A stretch of DNA of 64,000 bases, taken from the NCBI GenBank assembly GCA_039619475.1, contig CM077115.1, forward strand, positions 502,717,352 to 502,781,351, read 5' to 3'. The position numbers and the translations under genes are program-made. This DNA comes from Icerya purchasi (taxonomy: Eukaryota; Arthropoda; Insecta; Hemiptera; Monophlebidae). Below the pieces are notes generated by a model that was not told where the DNA came from, searched no databases, and was given only the letters and a program-made list of their open reading frames with translations. This document shows positions 48,201 through 54,774 of this stretch, piece by piece (positions within the stretch are counted from its first letter, which is position 1; the number at the start of each line of letters is the position of its first letter).

Positions 48201-48889
48201 CGCTGAAGCAGTTCAAACTACTATGAACTATATTAAAATAGATAAAAGTACTCAAAGAATAGAATTAACTAAACATTTTCATCTAACACATACAATGTTA
48301 TCATTTTTCATATCTTCAATTTATCTTCAACAACTTATTAGAATCTGTCATTAATTTTTATAGTTTAAATCATTCAGCTACTTTATAATTCATTCTTTCA
48401 TTCTAGTCACGCCCAACTGTATTATTAACACGGATAATTTAAACTAAAACCACAAGAATCAAACCAGAAAGTTTATACATTTGCACTCATTGAAAATACC
48501 TTAAAACTGTTACAAATAAGGAGCATTATATGGCAATCTAAATCGAATTAAATATACATAACTGTTACTTTTTTTAGCATTTAAGTATGATAATTGCATA
48601 AGAAAAAAAAGCTAAAGATTATTAAATAAAAATGGTAATTTTACAATTACAAACTTTAGTAATATTTAAAAAACGTTTCAATGAATTAAAACCATACAAA
48701 CCGTAACGATTTGTACATGCTGCATAAAATTGGCAATCCGAATTCATCCTTATCAGTTTTTTCCGTGTACACCCAAACACCGCCGATTTCACCAGTTACT
48801 TCATAAGCAGTACATTTCAAATTGTATTGATTGCATCTTTTTATTGCTATTAAACCCGATGGGCCACAACCTACTATACAAACTTTCAT
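10859..48889 (-). CDS. Flavin-containing monooxygenase (senecionine N-oxygenase-like), 7 exons
   Basis: Joined exons 48889-48702, 41239-41098, 36375-36257, 36137-35960, 34891-34741, 33227-33061 and 11194-10859 give 1281 nt, or 426 residues plus stop. All introns have GT-AG ends and matching phases. Class B FMOs use FAD and NADPH with O2 to oxygenate soft nucleophiles (N or S), and in insects the group includes pyrrolizidine-alkaloid N-oxidases. Motifs seen: FAD-binding GCGPSG at residues 7-12 with E30 and GGVW at 36-39; TNLPRE at 64-69; ANGH at 148-151; FMO signature FRGKALHSHYYR at 166-177; NADPH-binding GCGASG at 191-196; CTGY at 258-261. The length fits insect FMOs (about 420-430). Start: the first Met lies four residues before the beta strand of the FAD fold. 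I infer it is intact and functional. Introns are 7462, 4722, 119, 1068, 1513 and 21866 bp, and the three largest are filled with transposons. The substrate cannot be told from sequence. Confidence 0.93.
11195..11745. other. FMO intron 6, proximal part, nothing recognised
   Basis: AT-rich intronic sequence with a T13 tract near 11379 and no recognisable repeat ends. Confidence 0.5.
11750..12027 (-). pseudogene. I-type LINE relic, part split off by the palindrome
   Basis: The minus strand reads a segment with FLDKIYNFIREMYKIEELVYF, resembling the region after the first catalytic aspartate of I/R1-type reverse transcriptases. The rest of the same LINE lies at 27514-28430. Dropping the palindrome and one GACCGT copy lets the minus-strand frame run from one side to the other. 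Confidence 0.5.
12022..12027. repeat. Target-site duplication GACCGT, left
   Basis: The six bases GACCGT directly precede the terminal AGTAGTCAG of the palindromic element. They are repeated exactly at 27508-27513 after its far end. Confidence 0.85.
12090..14060 (+). repeat. Degenerate ~200-bp tandem repeats, outer left arm
   Basis: Units share GAATTAGCCTAAGTATATTT (12541, 13421, and weaker at 13631, 13821, 13883), then a pyrimidine-rich part, then TTCATAATAATTTTTTCAAG (about 13602, 13788, 14062). Shorter ACCCAAGT/CCTAAGTA variants occur at 12101, 12131, 12255, 12316, 12341, 12373 and 12521. A second shared block, CGCGCATATATCCA followed by GTTAG, occurs near 12407 and 12621, with a weaker form near 13268. 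Spacing is about 190-210 bp where clearest (13421, 13631, 13821). The right arm holds the mirror set at about 25.7-27.4 kb. Confidence 0.75.
14619..15623 (+). CDS. Exonuclease-like cargo protein, 334 aa (left arm, intact)
   Basis: Uninterrupted frame starting MNNNTDSIDIKVDEF with a stop at 15621-15623. Residues 68-90 (YFVDISIHIDCDYGFRVTELA) look like the first strand of an RNase H/DEDD-type nuclease fold, where relatives have an acidic D-x-E; here the second acid appears replaced. Residues 155-165 (IYILTVYAK) match the YVKG block of a recurrent arthropod and cnidarian mobile-element family that I know only as uncharacterised. C211, H213, H214, H221 and C222 followed by AAKN form the conserved C/H motif, then MKAWY. 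The C-terminus has clustered cysteines (318, 324, 327, 329). A decayed paralogue lies at 230-803. The nuclease function is inference, and the loss of an acid suggests it may be inactive. The right-arm copy is identical in protein but split by mariner. Confidence 0.72.
   Translation: MNNNTDSIDIKVDEFIQNSFSIDSVPHTTSSPPSLQSNDCYTAEGLKSSVHNSIGPVLLSEQADIAEYFVDISIHIDCDYGFRVTELAMIDMSGGKCLHTLYKPSRAWHASKMPHLQCSSVSHYLKNPSLFPCREEIFMARDIFTILSQKPRTRIYILTVYAKLTLMEINEKSELLRDLDYEIVNMDQVFRLHSIENLHEEYFGISNLITCKHHNENDSFHCAAKNVMMMKAWYDHVIHPLKLMNNLNINDLSQLFITATKEMIITLFPSCVGDIYAFLPDRLKQDDTIKSLLPCYEHEHDEEYYIDDDILRRSTRNCMKVKDCIDCQCKIRTD
15624..17898. other. Inner left arm, repeat-rich AT-rich DNA
   Basis: TATATATTTTT-rich sequence lies at 15655-15870. 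After it, copies of the AAGTATATTTTT-type motif recur at about 16633, 16873, 17201, 17369, 17469 and 17668, so the repeat array continues to the arm's inner end. A 90-codon minus-strand frame (16095-16367) is present in both arms, but since the whole inner arms are identical its conservation says nothing. It has no recognisable domain. Confidence 0.55.
18051..19022 (+). CDS. DUF8207-like mobile-element protein, 323 aa
   Basis: Single uninterrupted frame starting MSTSQVMVNVGNDG, with an in-frame alternative Met at residue 7. Residues 1-130 are charged and variable, with a basic KRHK segment near 87-90. The core at 141-243 has DPVYGIQY, YMMGSTPVSW, IYLGKG, YTPGLIHLL, KYTNNDLALYKQILEFTRAH and KYRKIIRPLF. 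The C-terminus (DNPTELVERLLLLHTSKQSGNN then a helix) completes the pattern I remember for the family catalogued as DUF8207, widespread in arthropod and cnidarian mobile DNA. That family has no known function. It is read in the same direction as the left-arm exonuclease-like gene and is the only intact single-copy gene of the element. A polyadenylation signal AATAAA lies at 19138-19143. Confidence 0.8.
   Translation: MSTSQVMVNVGNDGINKGAILKSELERICSDIMKKYNALQNWKSITNISSVMLEPVTKQLLDNQETLQIPKMMKNESDGISDTSIIKRHKLSNDSRKRDYEIDIENEEKCENSDNKSGYKAINMHEMAPFQIDVGEPVPNDPVYGIQYNANTHEYMMGSTPVSWNRKCGEIYLGKGRTLTKFPYTPGLIHLLMETNVDENKYTNNDLALYKQILEFTRAHVRVTGVLKGTPLPKYRKIIRPLFQSTIQNVKVYPDKTKKKRAYNTDRKVYLEDPHFNYSDNPTELVERLLLLHTSKQSGNNGLDTEIRMIEEKLAEEGYIQLN
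19138..19143 (+). promoter_or_regulatory. Polyadenylation signal of the loop gene
   Basis: AATAAA about 115 nt after the stop codon of the DUF8207-like gene, in TGAATAAATTG. Confidence 0.55.
19275..20280 (+). repeat. Degenerate tandem repeats in the loop, ~125-bp period
   Basis: The block CATAAATTG-TAAAAAAATAGC-CAAAAAG-CCTAAAACA-AAGAA at 19336 recurs at 19462, 126 bp later. An AGTAAAATTxTxTGAAAG block recurs at about 19288 and 19410. Related A/G-rich units reappear at 20085-20275, ending in the same TTTACTACATGTC-type sequence found near 19587. No gene is seen in them. Confidence 0.65.
23494..24816 (+). mobile_element. Mariner element, copy 2, apparently intact
   Basis: The 1319-bp element 23496-24814 has perfect 29-bp inverted ends and TA on both sides. 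The left arm preserves the empty site (one TA at about 14889), so target duplication and timing are directly visible: insertion came after the arms became alike. Confidence 0.96.
23690..24766 (+). CDS. Mariner transposase, 358 aa, DD34D
   Basis: Cut-and-paste transposase of the Tc1/mariner superfamily. The family-typical start MSENIEQRTCVKFC at 23690 is preferred, although the frame is open with a Met 38 codons upstream (23576). Residues 1-110 hold two helix-turn-helix units (RVYEWYRAFKDGRETVEDMPRSGRPS between them). LVPKDL at 120-125 corresponds to the WVPHEL linker. The catalytic triad is D158 in TGDETW, D253 in HHDNAPSH and D288 in SPDLAPCDFF, with 34 residues between the last two. No stop or frameshift is present and both element ends are perfect, so it may be active. 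The frameshifted copy at 854-1931 is nearly identical. Confidence 0.95.
   Translation: MSENIEQRTCVKFCVSNEISCADTLKMLQKAFGESALSKTRVYEWYRAFKDGRETVEDMPRSGRPSTSVTDDNVDKIKEIVAENCHVSLREMAHGLGMSHESVRTIVHEKLGMQRVAARLVPKDLNFFRKKYREQVAADMLDRANLDPTFLEKIITGDETWVYEYDTLTNQQSSEWRPIGAPKPKKPRQSRSKVKIMLIVFFDIRGVVHYEYVPAGQTVTKEFYLSVLRRLREAIRRKRNDLWVDNSWILHHDNAPSHKAIIVNEFLAKHSVNIIEQPPYSPDLAPCDFFLFSKLKFPLRGMRFESIDDIKTNATRELKAIPETAYQKCFAEWKKRWHMCIASNGCYFEGDKINLDEN
27508..27513. repeat. Target-site duplication GACCGT, right
   Basis: Second copy of GACCGT directly after the terminal GACTACT of the palindrome. Confidence 0.85.
27514..28430 (-). pseudogene. I-type LINE relic (palindrome insertion target)
   Basis: The minus strand near 28200-28030 reads KRKSWRDFCAKFNRNTSLKE then IWSLSKRIKGN, a pre-RT segment matching that of the LINE at 54775 (KKNSWKSFCSSFSRDTPFSQ). 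Further down (27770-27540) the frame gives PISLAS, TWWSENW and DCIVQFLNDV, the N-terminal reverse transcriptase blocks. The continuation lies across the palindrome at 11750-12027. Frameshifts and stops are present. Confidence 0.6.
28780..29130 (+). pseudogene. LINE 3'-end coding fragment
   Basis: The plus strand reads NAQNRFLRYMFCKVTG, which resembles the region after the reverse transcriptase of several insect LINEs (xxQNRFLRY). Stops interrupt it and the rest is weak. Confidence 0.4.
29225..29990 (-). pseudogene. RTE-like LINE 3' coding relic
   Basis: The minus strand near 29625-29440 reads RTLNKRNIQRLQIFEMWCWR then a segment with RISWTGKILNEEVLHRI. This is the conserved C-terminal part of RTE-type LINE proteins (W.LN...KLEAFEMWCWRR...ISWTDKV.NEEVL). 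Further down REDEADRK precedes the end. A related, better-preserved copy lies at 38560-41060. Confidence 0.6.
29993..30031. repeat. (AAAGT)n microsatellite
   Basis: Five or so AAAGT units pass into TTAAA-like units, following an AATAAATAAA motif. This could be a retroposon tail. Confidence 0.7.
30839..32600 (-). mobile_element. Mutator-like element relic with G-rich inverted ends
   Basis: The left end has GGGGGGGTAGGGTCTTGGAGGT (30841 on) and the right end has TCTCCAAGACCCCCC (about 32578-32597), an inverted pair continuing into A/T tracts. Between them the minus strand at 32040-31770 reads SSNAKLSEYFEC, then ECVGHVQKRMETRLRDLVKK and GKGKLT. After a frame change it gives SVEEMKKAIWATYYHYAST. 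This order matches proteins I recall from Hydra and insects annotated as carrying a Mutator-like transposase domain. Stops and shifts make it inactive. No target duplication is recognised. Confidence 0.55.
32601..33060. other. FMO intron 6, distal part
   Basis: AT-rich intron sequence leading to the donor of exon 6. Nothing else is recognised. Confidence 0.5.
33061..33227 (-). CDS. FMO exon 6
   Basis: Encodes YKYSFPFLDKSCKVEL through VSPLYKGLINISEPS to LLIDLQ. The acceptor is TTCTTTCAG and the donor GTGAGT. The split glycine of CTGY spans the exon 5/6 junction. Confidence 0.93.
33228..34740. other. FMO intron 5
   Basis: 1513 bp, AT-rich, with a short GT/GC repeat near 33310. The open frame at 34019-34300 has no recognisable domain and crosses no exon. 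Confidence 0.6.
34741..34891 (-). CDS. FMO exon 5
   Basis: Encodes TFFSHRKPSLRQMKFPNNV, then HKPEVSSILG and HVDVIIYCTG. The SHR, NV..KPEV and DVIIYCTG blocks are diagnostic FMO segments. The acceptor is ATTATTAG and the donor GTCTGT; 151 bp. The frame has no start codon of its own, so it is easy to overlook. Confidence 0.92.
34892..35959. other. FMO intron 4
   Basis: 1068 bp. It contains an A18-type tract near 35009. At 35455-35466 it has one end (GGGCGTCGCCAG) of the small repeat family also seen at 43342 and 47438, without a matching second end. Confidence 0.6.
35960..36137 (-). CDS. FMO exon 4 (signature and NADPH motif)
   Basis: Encodes HNSVPLTPEIKG, the FxGxxxHSHxYRxP signature and the IIGCGASGMDL NADPH-binding turn. 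It is separated from exon 3 by a 119-bp intron. The donor is GTAAATC. Confidence 0.93.
36257..36375 (-). CDS. FMO exon 3
   Basis: Encodes LHHNVELIKRVENHWEVKV through FDAVVVANG, the segment preceding the NGH motif. The acceptor is TTTGTTAG and the donor GTATGT. It is 119 bp and ends in phase 2. Confidence 0.92.
36376..38555. other. FMO intron 2, 5'-distal part, no gene
   Basis: AT-rich. A pair of inverted 10-mers, TGGCTACGCC (37668) and GGCGTAGCCA (37796), encloses about 120 bp and may be a small MITE. A short TA run at 37899-37914 precedes a G-rich stretch. A minus-strand frame at 38007-38222 is not recognised. Confidence 0.45.
38560..41060 (+). pseudogene. RTE-type LINE, degraded, in FMO intron 2
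   Basis: Plus-strand blocks appear in order over 2.5 kb. The endonuclease part has TATGDFNAKIGKS (38690-38730), FGLVVRNERGD and HHPRRLYTW with DHNPVA. The reverse transcriptase part has AYAIKCQHNGKAVSPNKI (39610), NDYRMINLV (39780), YADD (40277) and LIKYLGTTLED (40470). The C-terminal part has RISWIEKITNQEVLDRLHPE (40735) and MKERK, ending EEEK at about 41055. RTE-type LINEs encode this endonuclease plus reverse transcriptase. Frame breaks are many, though the 235-codon segment 39962-40669 is open. It is antisense to FMO, and its end lies about 45 bp from the exon 2 splice donor. Confidence 0.82.
41098..41239 (-). CDS. FMO exon 2
   Basis: Encodes TNLPRELMEFSDYKF through the EVNRYLQEFADHFDLWRNIK block. 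The acceptor is TTTTGTAG and the donor GTCAGT at 41097-41092. It lies only about 45 bp from the 3' end of an RTE-like LINE in intron 2. Confidence 0.93.
41494..41573. repeat. Hairpin and (TA)n tract
   Basis: CCTGGTGC...GCACCAGG forms a short hairpin at 41501-41519, directly followed by about 46 bases of TA repeat. This marks the 5' edge of a Helentron-like region. Confidence 0.6.
42617..42648. repeat. (AAAG)n microsatellite
   Basis: About seven AAAG units in a row. Confidence 0.85.
43060..44180. repeat. Direct duplication of ~180 bp
   Basis: A T-rich segment at 43060-43240 (with GGCTTATTTATTTTA, CAATCGTTC and GATTTATTTTTTTCAT) recurs with differences at 43998-44177, in the same orientation. 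Confidence 0.7.
43342..43549. mobile_element. Small MITE, copy 1 (GGGCGTCGCCAG ends)
   Basis: 208 bp starting GGGCGTCGCCAGC and ending CTGGTGACGCCC. Its interior (AAATTTATAAGTTGTAAAGG and onward) is shared with the copy at 47438-47735. Confidence 0.7.
45157..45196. repeat. (TA)n tract
   Basis: About 30 bases of TA repeat following TACAATATAT. Confidence 0.85.
45975..46830 (+). mobile_element. Harbinger-type relic nested in the Helentron-like region
   Basis: The left side has CCGATACGATTCCGATACGA (45981) and the right side its inverse TCGGAATCGTATCG near 46791. In between (46280-46370) the plus strand reads FYGMNKETFNCLVEKIGPKF then HFRTFIHGRN, like the N-terminal part of PIF/Harbinger nucleases (FRMSKETFxxLLxxIGP). 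Only this fragment of the nuclease remains. The left end seems shortened relative to the right. Confidence 0.6.
47438..47735. mobile_element. Small MITE, copy 2 (GGTGTCGCCAGC ends)
   Basis: About 298 bp from GGTGTCGCCAGCC to GCTGGCGACGACC. It shares its interior with copy 1 and adds G- and C-homopolymer tracts near 47491 and 47705. Confidence 0.7.
48702..48889 (-). CDS. FMO exon 1
   Basis: Encodes residues 1-62 plus two bases of codon 63, starting MKVCIVGCGPSGL, the FAD-binding Rossmann motif. The donor is GTTTGT at 48701. The ...MYKSLR end joins TNLPRE of exon 2 across the split codon, as in other FMOs. Confidence 0.93.
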
Positions 48890-51490
48890 GGTAAATTATT
48901 TCGATTATTTAATTAATAAGTAATATTAAATATATACAGCTATCTTATCTATTATGCTAACGTGTTATTAAGTTTTACTGATAATAAAAGCGCTCACGTA
49001 AATATTACACGCCTAGTTCGATATTTATTAATTTAAACTGTTTCTTAAAAACCGGATTACAACTTAATAAGAACGAAAAAATCTCACTATTTAAAAAAAT
49101 AAATATAAATTGTTTATTACTGATTTGAATAATTACATTTATATTCAAAGTGTGATACCCATAATTTTCGGAAAGTTAAATATTCGTACTATTAAAAAAT
49201 TCCCAAAAATGTGTTTATTTTTATTTTCACCGCAGAAGTAAATTATTCCGCTACATCTATATGATTAATTAAAGTTTCAATTTGTTTTTTCAATGGCTAA
49301 TAATACTATAGGTTGATGATTTTTTTTGTTAAGTGCAATAAAGTAGATTAAATGAACGTAATATTTTATAATATAGACATTAAGTGTATTTCTTCACATG
49401 GAATAAGATGTTTAAATTTACTCTCTGAAACTCGCAACATAATTATTCAGTTAATCTACAATATTATTTTAATTATATTAATGGACCATCCAAAAAAACA
49501 TTAGAAAACTTACTGTTTTAGTTTAACAGTCATTCTAATAATTTTTACTGTTTTAAAATTAAAAGTAAATAATTAGTTACACGAATTGTATTGAAAACGA
49601 ATATACTGAAAATTACTTAGATTAAAACAAAAAAGTAATTTGAAGCGCGTACACATAAAAGTATTAAACAATAATCATGCCTACAATCAACGATGTTAAA
49701 TAAAAATTTTGAAAAACTTTTAACATAAATTTTTGTAAAATACAAAATTACGTGCGAATTACAAATTCGAGTGTTAACTGTCGCGAAATTGCTTTTGATT
49801 TATATGTTTCTATGCTATTAATTTACCAAAAGTAGGTAAAAATAAATTTTCGGAAATGTTATTATAGCGACAATTATTTTTTTTTTTTATTAAATCAGAT
49901 ATAACTTGTATGTGCTTCAGAAATAAATTTCTGACAAAAAATGTAAATAGAATTTTATAAAAATATATTAATCAGCTTTTTCTGTAGTTCCTTTTTCTCC
50001 TATTTTCACGACAGCTTTAATATTTCAGTTTTCTTTTTAGTTTTATGTATGTTGTATTTTATCGCATTTTGTTTCCACTTTACATTCCTGAAGCGTAATT
50101 TTGTTCGTAGATTATTTTTATACATTTAACAAAATATCCTCATTGAAGTCTTAAATTTTGGTTTAAAAATAATATTATCTGAAGAAAATGTCTGTGTCTT
50201 GTTATTCTTTTTTCTATTATTAATCGAATTGTATTAATTTTAGTGTACAAATGAATTATTTTTTTATTACTATTATTATTTTACGCTGAAACTTACTGTC
50301 AGAAAAATGGTAGGCATCCCGCAGACCGGAACTCTTGGACTAGTGCAACATTGATTCTTAGTAAGGCTTTTTAAACATCATCAAAATATTGCCTGAGACA
50401 GTTTCAGTGTATAATCATTTGTTTTATTACCGTTTACTGTATTTATATTTTTTTCAAAGTGATGAAACAAAATTAATAACAAATTTTTATACGGTGTAAA
50501 TTTTTTCTAAAAGGCTATACAAAATGGCGCAACGTTACTGTTAATTATATCAGTAAATGTATTTATAAATGAAACTTTTAAAATAATTTACCATGTTATG
50601 CTATCTACAATTTAAAATCGCAAAAAAAAAATAATCTAAGTGAAACCGTTTTTTTTTTCTTTTTTTATTTTAAATTGATATTTTAAGACAAAAACGATAT
50701 TTTGATCGCATCAAATTAAGTTCAGCAGCTATGTTTTCAGACAATAAATCGGCTTTTGTCAGAAAATATTCCATCTGTATTGTTTCCGATGCATCAAATT
50801 CGAAAATGTAATTTTTAAATTAATTTACATAATAAGATAATACTGAAACCCACTATAATTCTTAAATATTTGAAAATATTCTTCAGTTGTTTTTTAAACA
50901 TTTAACAATATAAATGGTAATTATTGTTCTTTAATTGTTAGCCAGATGTATTTGAAAATAATTTAAAGGAAACTAAATGACACAAATGATACTATAAGAA
51001 ATAATTAGAAATGTTATAAGTATCTTTAGTTTGTACATGTCCGCGATTACGAATTTTTTTTTTGTATTTTTTAATTTGTTTTTTTGTTTTATTCGTGTTT
51101 TTTTTTAAATAAACTTATTTCGTATTAAATCGTGTGTGTCTTGATTCAAGTAACCCCCACATGATCACAACCGCTATTTGTTTTCATAAATGAATGCGTA
51201 AATTAGGGGGGTAATTTTTTTGTTCTTTAAGTAATTATGAAAAATAACAACAATTTAAATAACTTCATCATTAGAACAGGTGGTGTAACTGTACGAATAT
51301 ATTTATTCATTCAAAACTTAAAATAATACGCTATTAATAACTTTTGCGACGAAGGTGAATAATATACTTTTAAAAGGAGCAACTATATCAATATTACTCA
51401 TCATTAGTCATAGCAGGTATCACGGCATTTGAAATGGAAATAAGAAAGCATTTAACTCTATACATAAATATACAAAGGACAGTATAATGT
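48890..51490. other. Upstream of FMO, no gene recognised
   Basis: Very AT-rich DNA in which no open frame carries a domain. FMO promoter elements probably lie in the first part, but I cannot point to a core motif. Confidence 0.5.
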
Positions 51491-51496
51491 AAAAAA

Positions 51497-51690
51497 CAAA
51501 TTTTAAATAAGGAAAATAATTTTTGCGGGTCAAACTGGGATATTTTAAAAGGATAAAATAAAAGCGTCGATCGATACTGATATATTTAATTTTAGACCAA
51601 CGCTTTTATTTTATTCTTTTCCAAAATACCCTAATTTGATAGACCTACAAAAATTATTTTGCTTATTTTTATTGCATTAATAACCTAGTC
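51497..51690. repeat. Hairpin MITE-like palindrome
   Basis: AAAATAATTTTTGCGGGTCAAA...GGATAAAATAAAAGCGT on the left pairs with ACGCTTTTATTTTATTC...TAGACCTACAAAAATTATTTT on the right. The imperfect arms are about 75 bp with a short AT centre. It contains GTCGATCGATAC near 51565. Confidence 0.7.
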
Positions 51691-51854
51691 TTTCTTTTAA
51701 TTTTTTTATATCATTTTATTTTACAATTTTTAGTTGCATTTGTGGACCGTAAAAGAGAAACAAAGAAAAAGTTATTTCAGCGGTACGAATGTTATATGAA
51801 TAAGAAAGCAACCGAGAAAAAATGTTTTTTTTTTAAAAAAAAAAAAATACAGAC

Positions 51855-52200
51855 TTCAAGATTTATTATAAAAATTTAATAAAAATGTGCGCTGAAAAGT
51901 AAAAAATAATTATTAGATAAAAAATATATTTCAGTGTAATTTTATCATAATCTTATATACAACATTAATATCTTAATTAGAGTCGGCATCAAATTTATAT
52001 TACAGTATCTAGGAACAATTTAATGAATATTTAATGCAGTTTTTAATTATTATTTTAATATGAATTTGTTATTTACTTTAAAAAGTTAATGTTGTATAAT
52101 AATTACGATAATATCATTCTGAAATATATTTTTTATTAAATAATTATTTTTTACTTTTTAGTGCGTTTTTATTACATTTTTATAATAAACTTCGAAGTAG
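51855..52200. repeat. MITE-like inverted repeat, ~345 bp
   Basis: Left arm (AAAAATGTGCGCTGAAAAGT... at 51880) pairs with the right arm (...ACTTTTTAGTGCGTTTTTATT at about 52155). The arms extend about 110 bp each to a shared ACAACATTAA / TTAATGTTGT near the inner ends. No coding capacity. Confidence 0.65.
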
Positions 52201-52870
52201 GTGTTTTTTCTTTTTTTTAAATTATTTTACAATTTTTAGCATTATACCTGAATTTTTTTCTTGTTCGAAATTTATTTTAAATCGCTTGTCATGAATATTT
52301 AAAAGAAATGGTAATAAGTTCTTTGCATCATTACAGCACATTCACAAATGCATTAATAAAAGGCTATTTCCGTGATACCGAAAAAATTTAAAACGTGCAC
52401 GCTTAGTCGGCTTGAAAAATCCAGGACGATAAAGATTACGATTCTGTATTGTAATTATCCGATTGTATTTTTTACATACGTGCAAGCAAGGACAATAATT
52501 AATGAACTTTTTATGTGAAGAAAAAAATTCAATTACTTAATTAACCAGTATACTACTGATCGCAATACTCCTATAGGCTGCAAAAAAAAATAAAATAAAC
52601 AAGTAAATAAATTGATGTACGCGGAAAAATTATGTAAAAAGAAAAAAGTAAATTTGGTTTGAAACATTTTACAGAGAACAAATTGTTATTTTCTATGCAA
52701 CCAAGAGAAGGATTAGGATGATTTTAATTTTGTGCGTACACATCACCCGAGTAATAAAAATATTGCGAAATTGTTAAATCAGATATTACTTTCTCTTATA
52801 AACTCTCAGCCAAAAGCTAGTTATATCATCGCACAAGCAGATGAATATGCAAATAGTTTTGATCGTTTTT
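52201..52870. other. No gene recognised
   Basis: AT-rich. A 64-codon frame at 52732-52926 runs into the following MITE and shows no domain. Confidence 0.45.
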
Positions 52871-52873
52871 ATA

Positions 52874-53145
52874 CAGGGTGGTCACCCAACCAGGAAACCG
52901 GGAATACGCCGGAAATTTTGTCATAAAACCGAGGAAAAGAGTAAAAATAGCCAAAAACGATATTTTTAATAAAGAAAAATCATTTGAAACGTTAAAAAGT
53001 GAATGCACTTTTTAATGTACTTCACACTCGAGAATAAACTACGAAGTTCTGTTTTATTCATATAACGTATGCTACGGCGGTCAAATATCAATAGCAACAA
53101 AAAAATTCTATTCTTCTTTTTGTAAAATTTTAGTAATCAGGAAGT
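52874..53145 (+). mobile_element. MITE copy A (inverse copy at 62775)
   Basis: Starts CAGGGTGGTCACCCAACCAGG and continues through AAAACCGAGGAAAAGAG and TACTTCACACTCGAG to ATTTTAGTAATCAG. The inverse sequence is at 62775-63003, with scattered differences. No frame of note. Confidence 0.75.
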
Positions 53146-53696
53146 TTGGACCAGGAAAACCGAAAATTTAAAAATTATATTTGAATGGCTACCATGTTAT
53201 ATCCAGCCGCTGAATGTAATACAACTTTAAAAAACAGCACTAAAAACATAAAAAGGAACTAATAGCTCGAATTCTGTTCCTAGCGACTATTAAAATTTAG
53301 AAAATCCAATTAATTTACATCTAAAGAAGCAAGTGTCTCAAAAAAGTTGCGACAAGTTAATTTTGAATTACGTAAAAAAATAAAATTTAAAAGTTAATAA
53401 CAGTAACGAGGATATTTTGATACTGGTATTCTTTTTAATATCATTAAAATTATATATGTATAAAAAATGGAGCAGCAGAAAATAAAAAATTAAATAACTA
53501 TTCGAATAAATTTAAAAATAAAATGAATGGTATTTTGGGTTATTATTCATGGAGCAGTTAAAACAAATATCGCGTTGCTTCTTTAAGTGTAAATTAATTA
53601 GTTTTTCTACATTTTAATAGACGCTAAGAACAGAATTCTTGCTGTTAGTTCCTTTTTATGTTTTTATCACTGCTTTTTAATTTGTATTATATCTAT

Positions 53697-53860
53697 ATCT
53701 ATATATATATATACATATATATAAAACAAAGTCGGGTTAGTTACACCACGTATAACTCAAGAACGGGTGGACCGATTTTTATGATCTTTGATTTGTTGGA
53801 TTTTTCTCCACCCCGAATAGTAGAATACGCAGTTTAAAAAAAATTTCGATAATTTTTTTT
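53697..53860 (+). mobile_element. Helentron-like 5' end
   Basis: After a TATATA run, AAAGTCGGGTTAGTTACACCA and CGGGTGGACCGATTTTTATG match the sequence at 58598-58700 almost exactly. The same start precedes the element that ends at 60200. Confidence 0.55.
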
Positions 53861-54049
53861 TTTTTCTATATAAATTAAATATTGAAGTTTGAAATGTTTT
53901 TAATCATTATTGGTGGAGGTTTAGAGTTTCTGATTTCTAGAAAATCGCGATTAAGTTTACAAGTATTTTTATTTATATTTACAGAGGGCTTATCATTGTT
54001 CTTAGTATGAGTAGGGTTATTATCCAGTTTGCATTAATTCTTCTGTTTA

Positions 54050-54522
54050 CTCTTCTTCGGTACTTTCGACACTTAAAAATTGGTAAATATTACGTCTTCG
54101 CTGACACGGTGCATCGTCTGATAAGGTGGTAGGTGAATAATGCGGCCTTCTTCTTTTATTTGGCACTATTTTCCATTGGTTATTATTTTTTGACAGGGAT
54201 ATTTATAACGGAGATGAAGAGACATTTACGTCATTTATTGTATTACCGTGTTCATGCGTTACAAAGGCGGACGCATTATCTTTATTTACGATATTAGCGG
54301 GCGAGAAATTATGTTGTTATTGTTAGTAGTAAGTATTTGGACATTATTACCTGAATTTCTGTTTTTAGAGTTATTCAGTTTAAAAGACGATTGCGACGAA
54401 GAAGCATCAGTTGATCGCGCTGTTGATAAGGAAGGAGCATGCATATTATTTTTAATGATAACAGATGACCCGTCCTTGAATGATTGCAGTTTTACTGGTT
54501 GCAGGGGCTTCGATGATTTCAT
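54050..54522 (-). pseudogene. Possible Jockey ORF1 5' fragment
   Basis: The minus strand from 54522 reads MKSSKPLQPVKLQSFKDGSS, then a low-complexity S/N-rich region. After a shift NNNQWKIVPNKRRRPHYSPT appears, similar in style to the start of Jockey-type gag-like ORF1. Orientation is opposite to the Jockey ORF2 piece that follows at 54722. Weak assignment. Confidence 0.35.
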
Positions 54523-54763
54523 ATCTGTGACCTAATATACTTACGGAAGAAGGTAGAACGGCGGTGAAGCTGTCGTCCACACGCGGAGCGCAGAAGGACA
54601 CTACTATAAGCCTCGAAACGTAGATAACTCGAAATCGTAAAAAAAAATCGAGGTCGAATACACGATAGAAAAGATTATCTGAACGCACGAACAAAGGACC
54701 ATCAATAACAATTAACCAACTAACGAGCAGAAATGCAAACAGGTTATGTTTACCAGTAAACGG

Positions 54764-54774
54764 GTACTGTGTCC
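54764..54774. repeat. LINE target-site duplication, left
   Basis: GTACTGTGTCC, repeated exactly at 57862-57872 after the poly-A tail. Confidence 0.85.

Noticed and set aside
54248..54535. 95-codon plus-strand frame
   Set aside because: Opposite-strand shadow of the S/N-rich Jockey ORF1-like fragment; no independent support.
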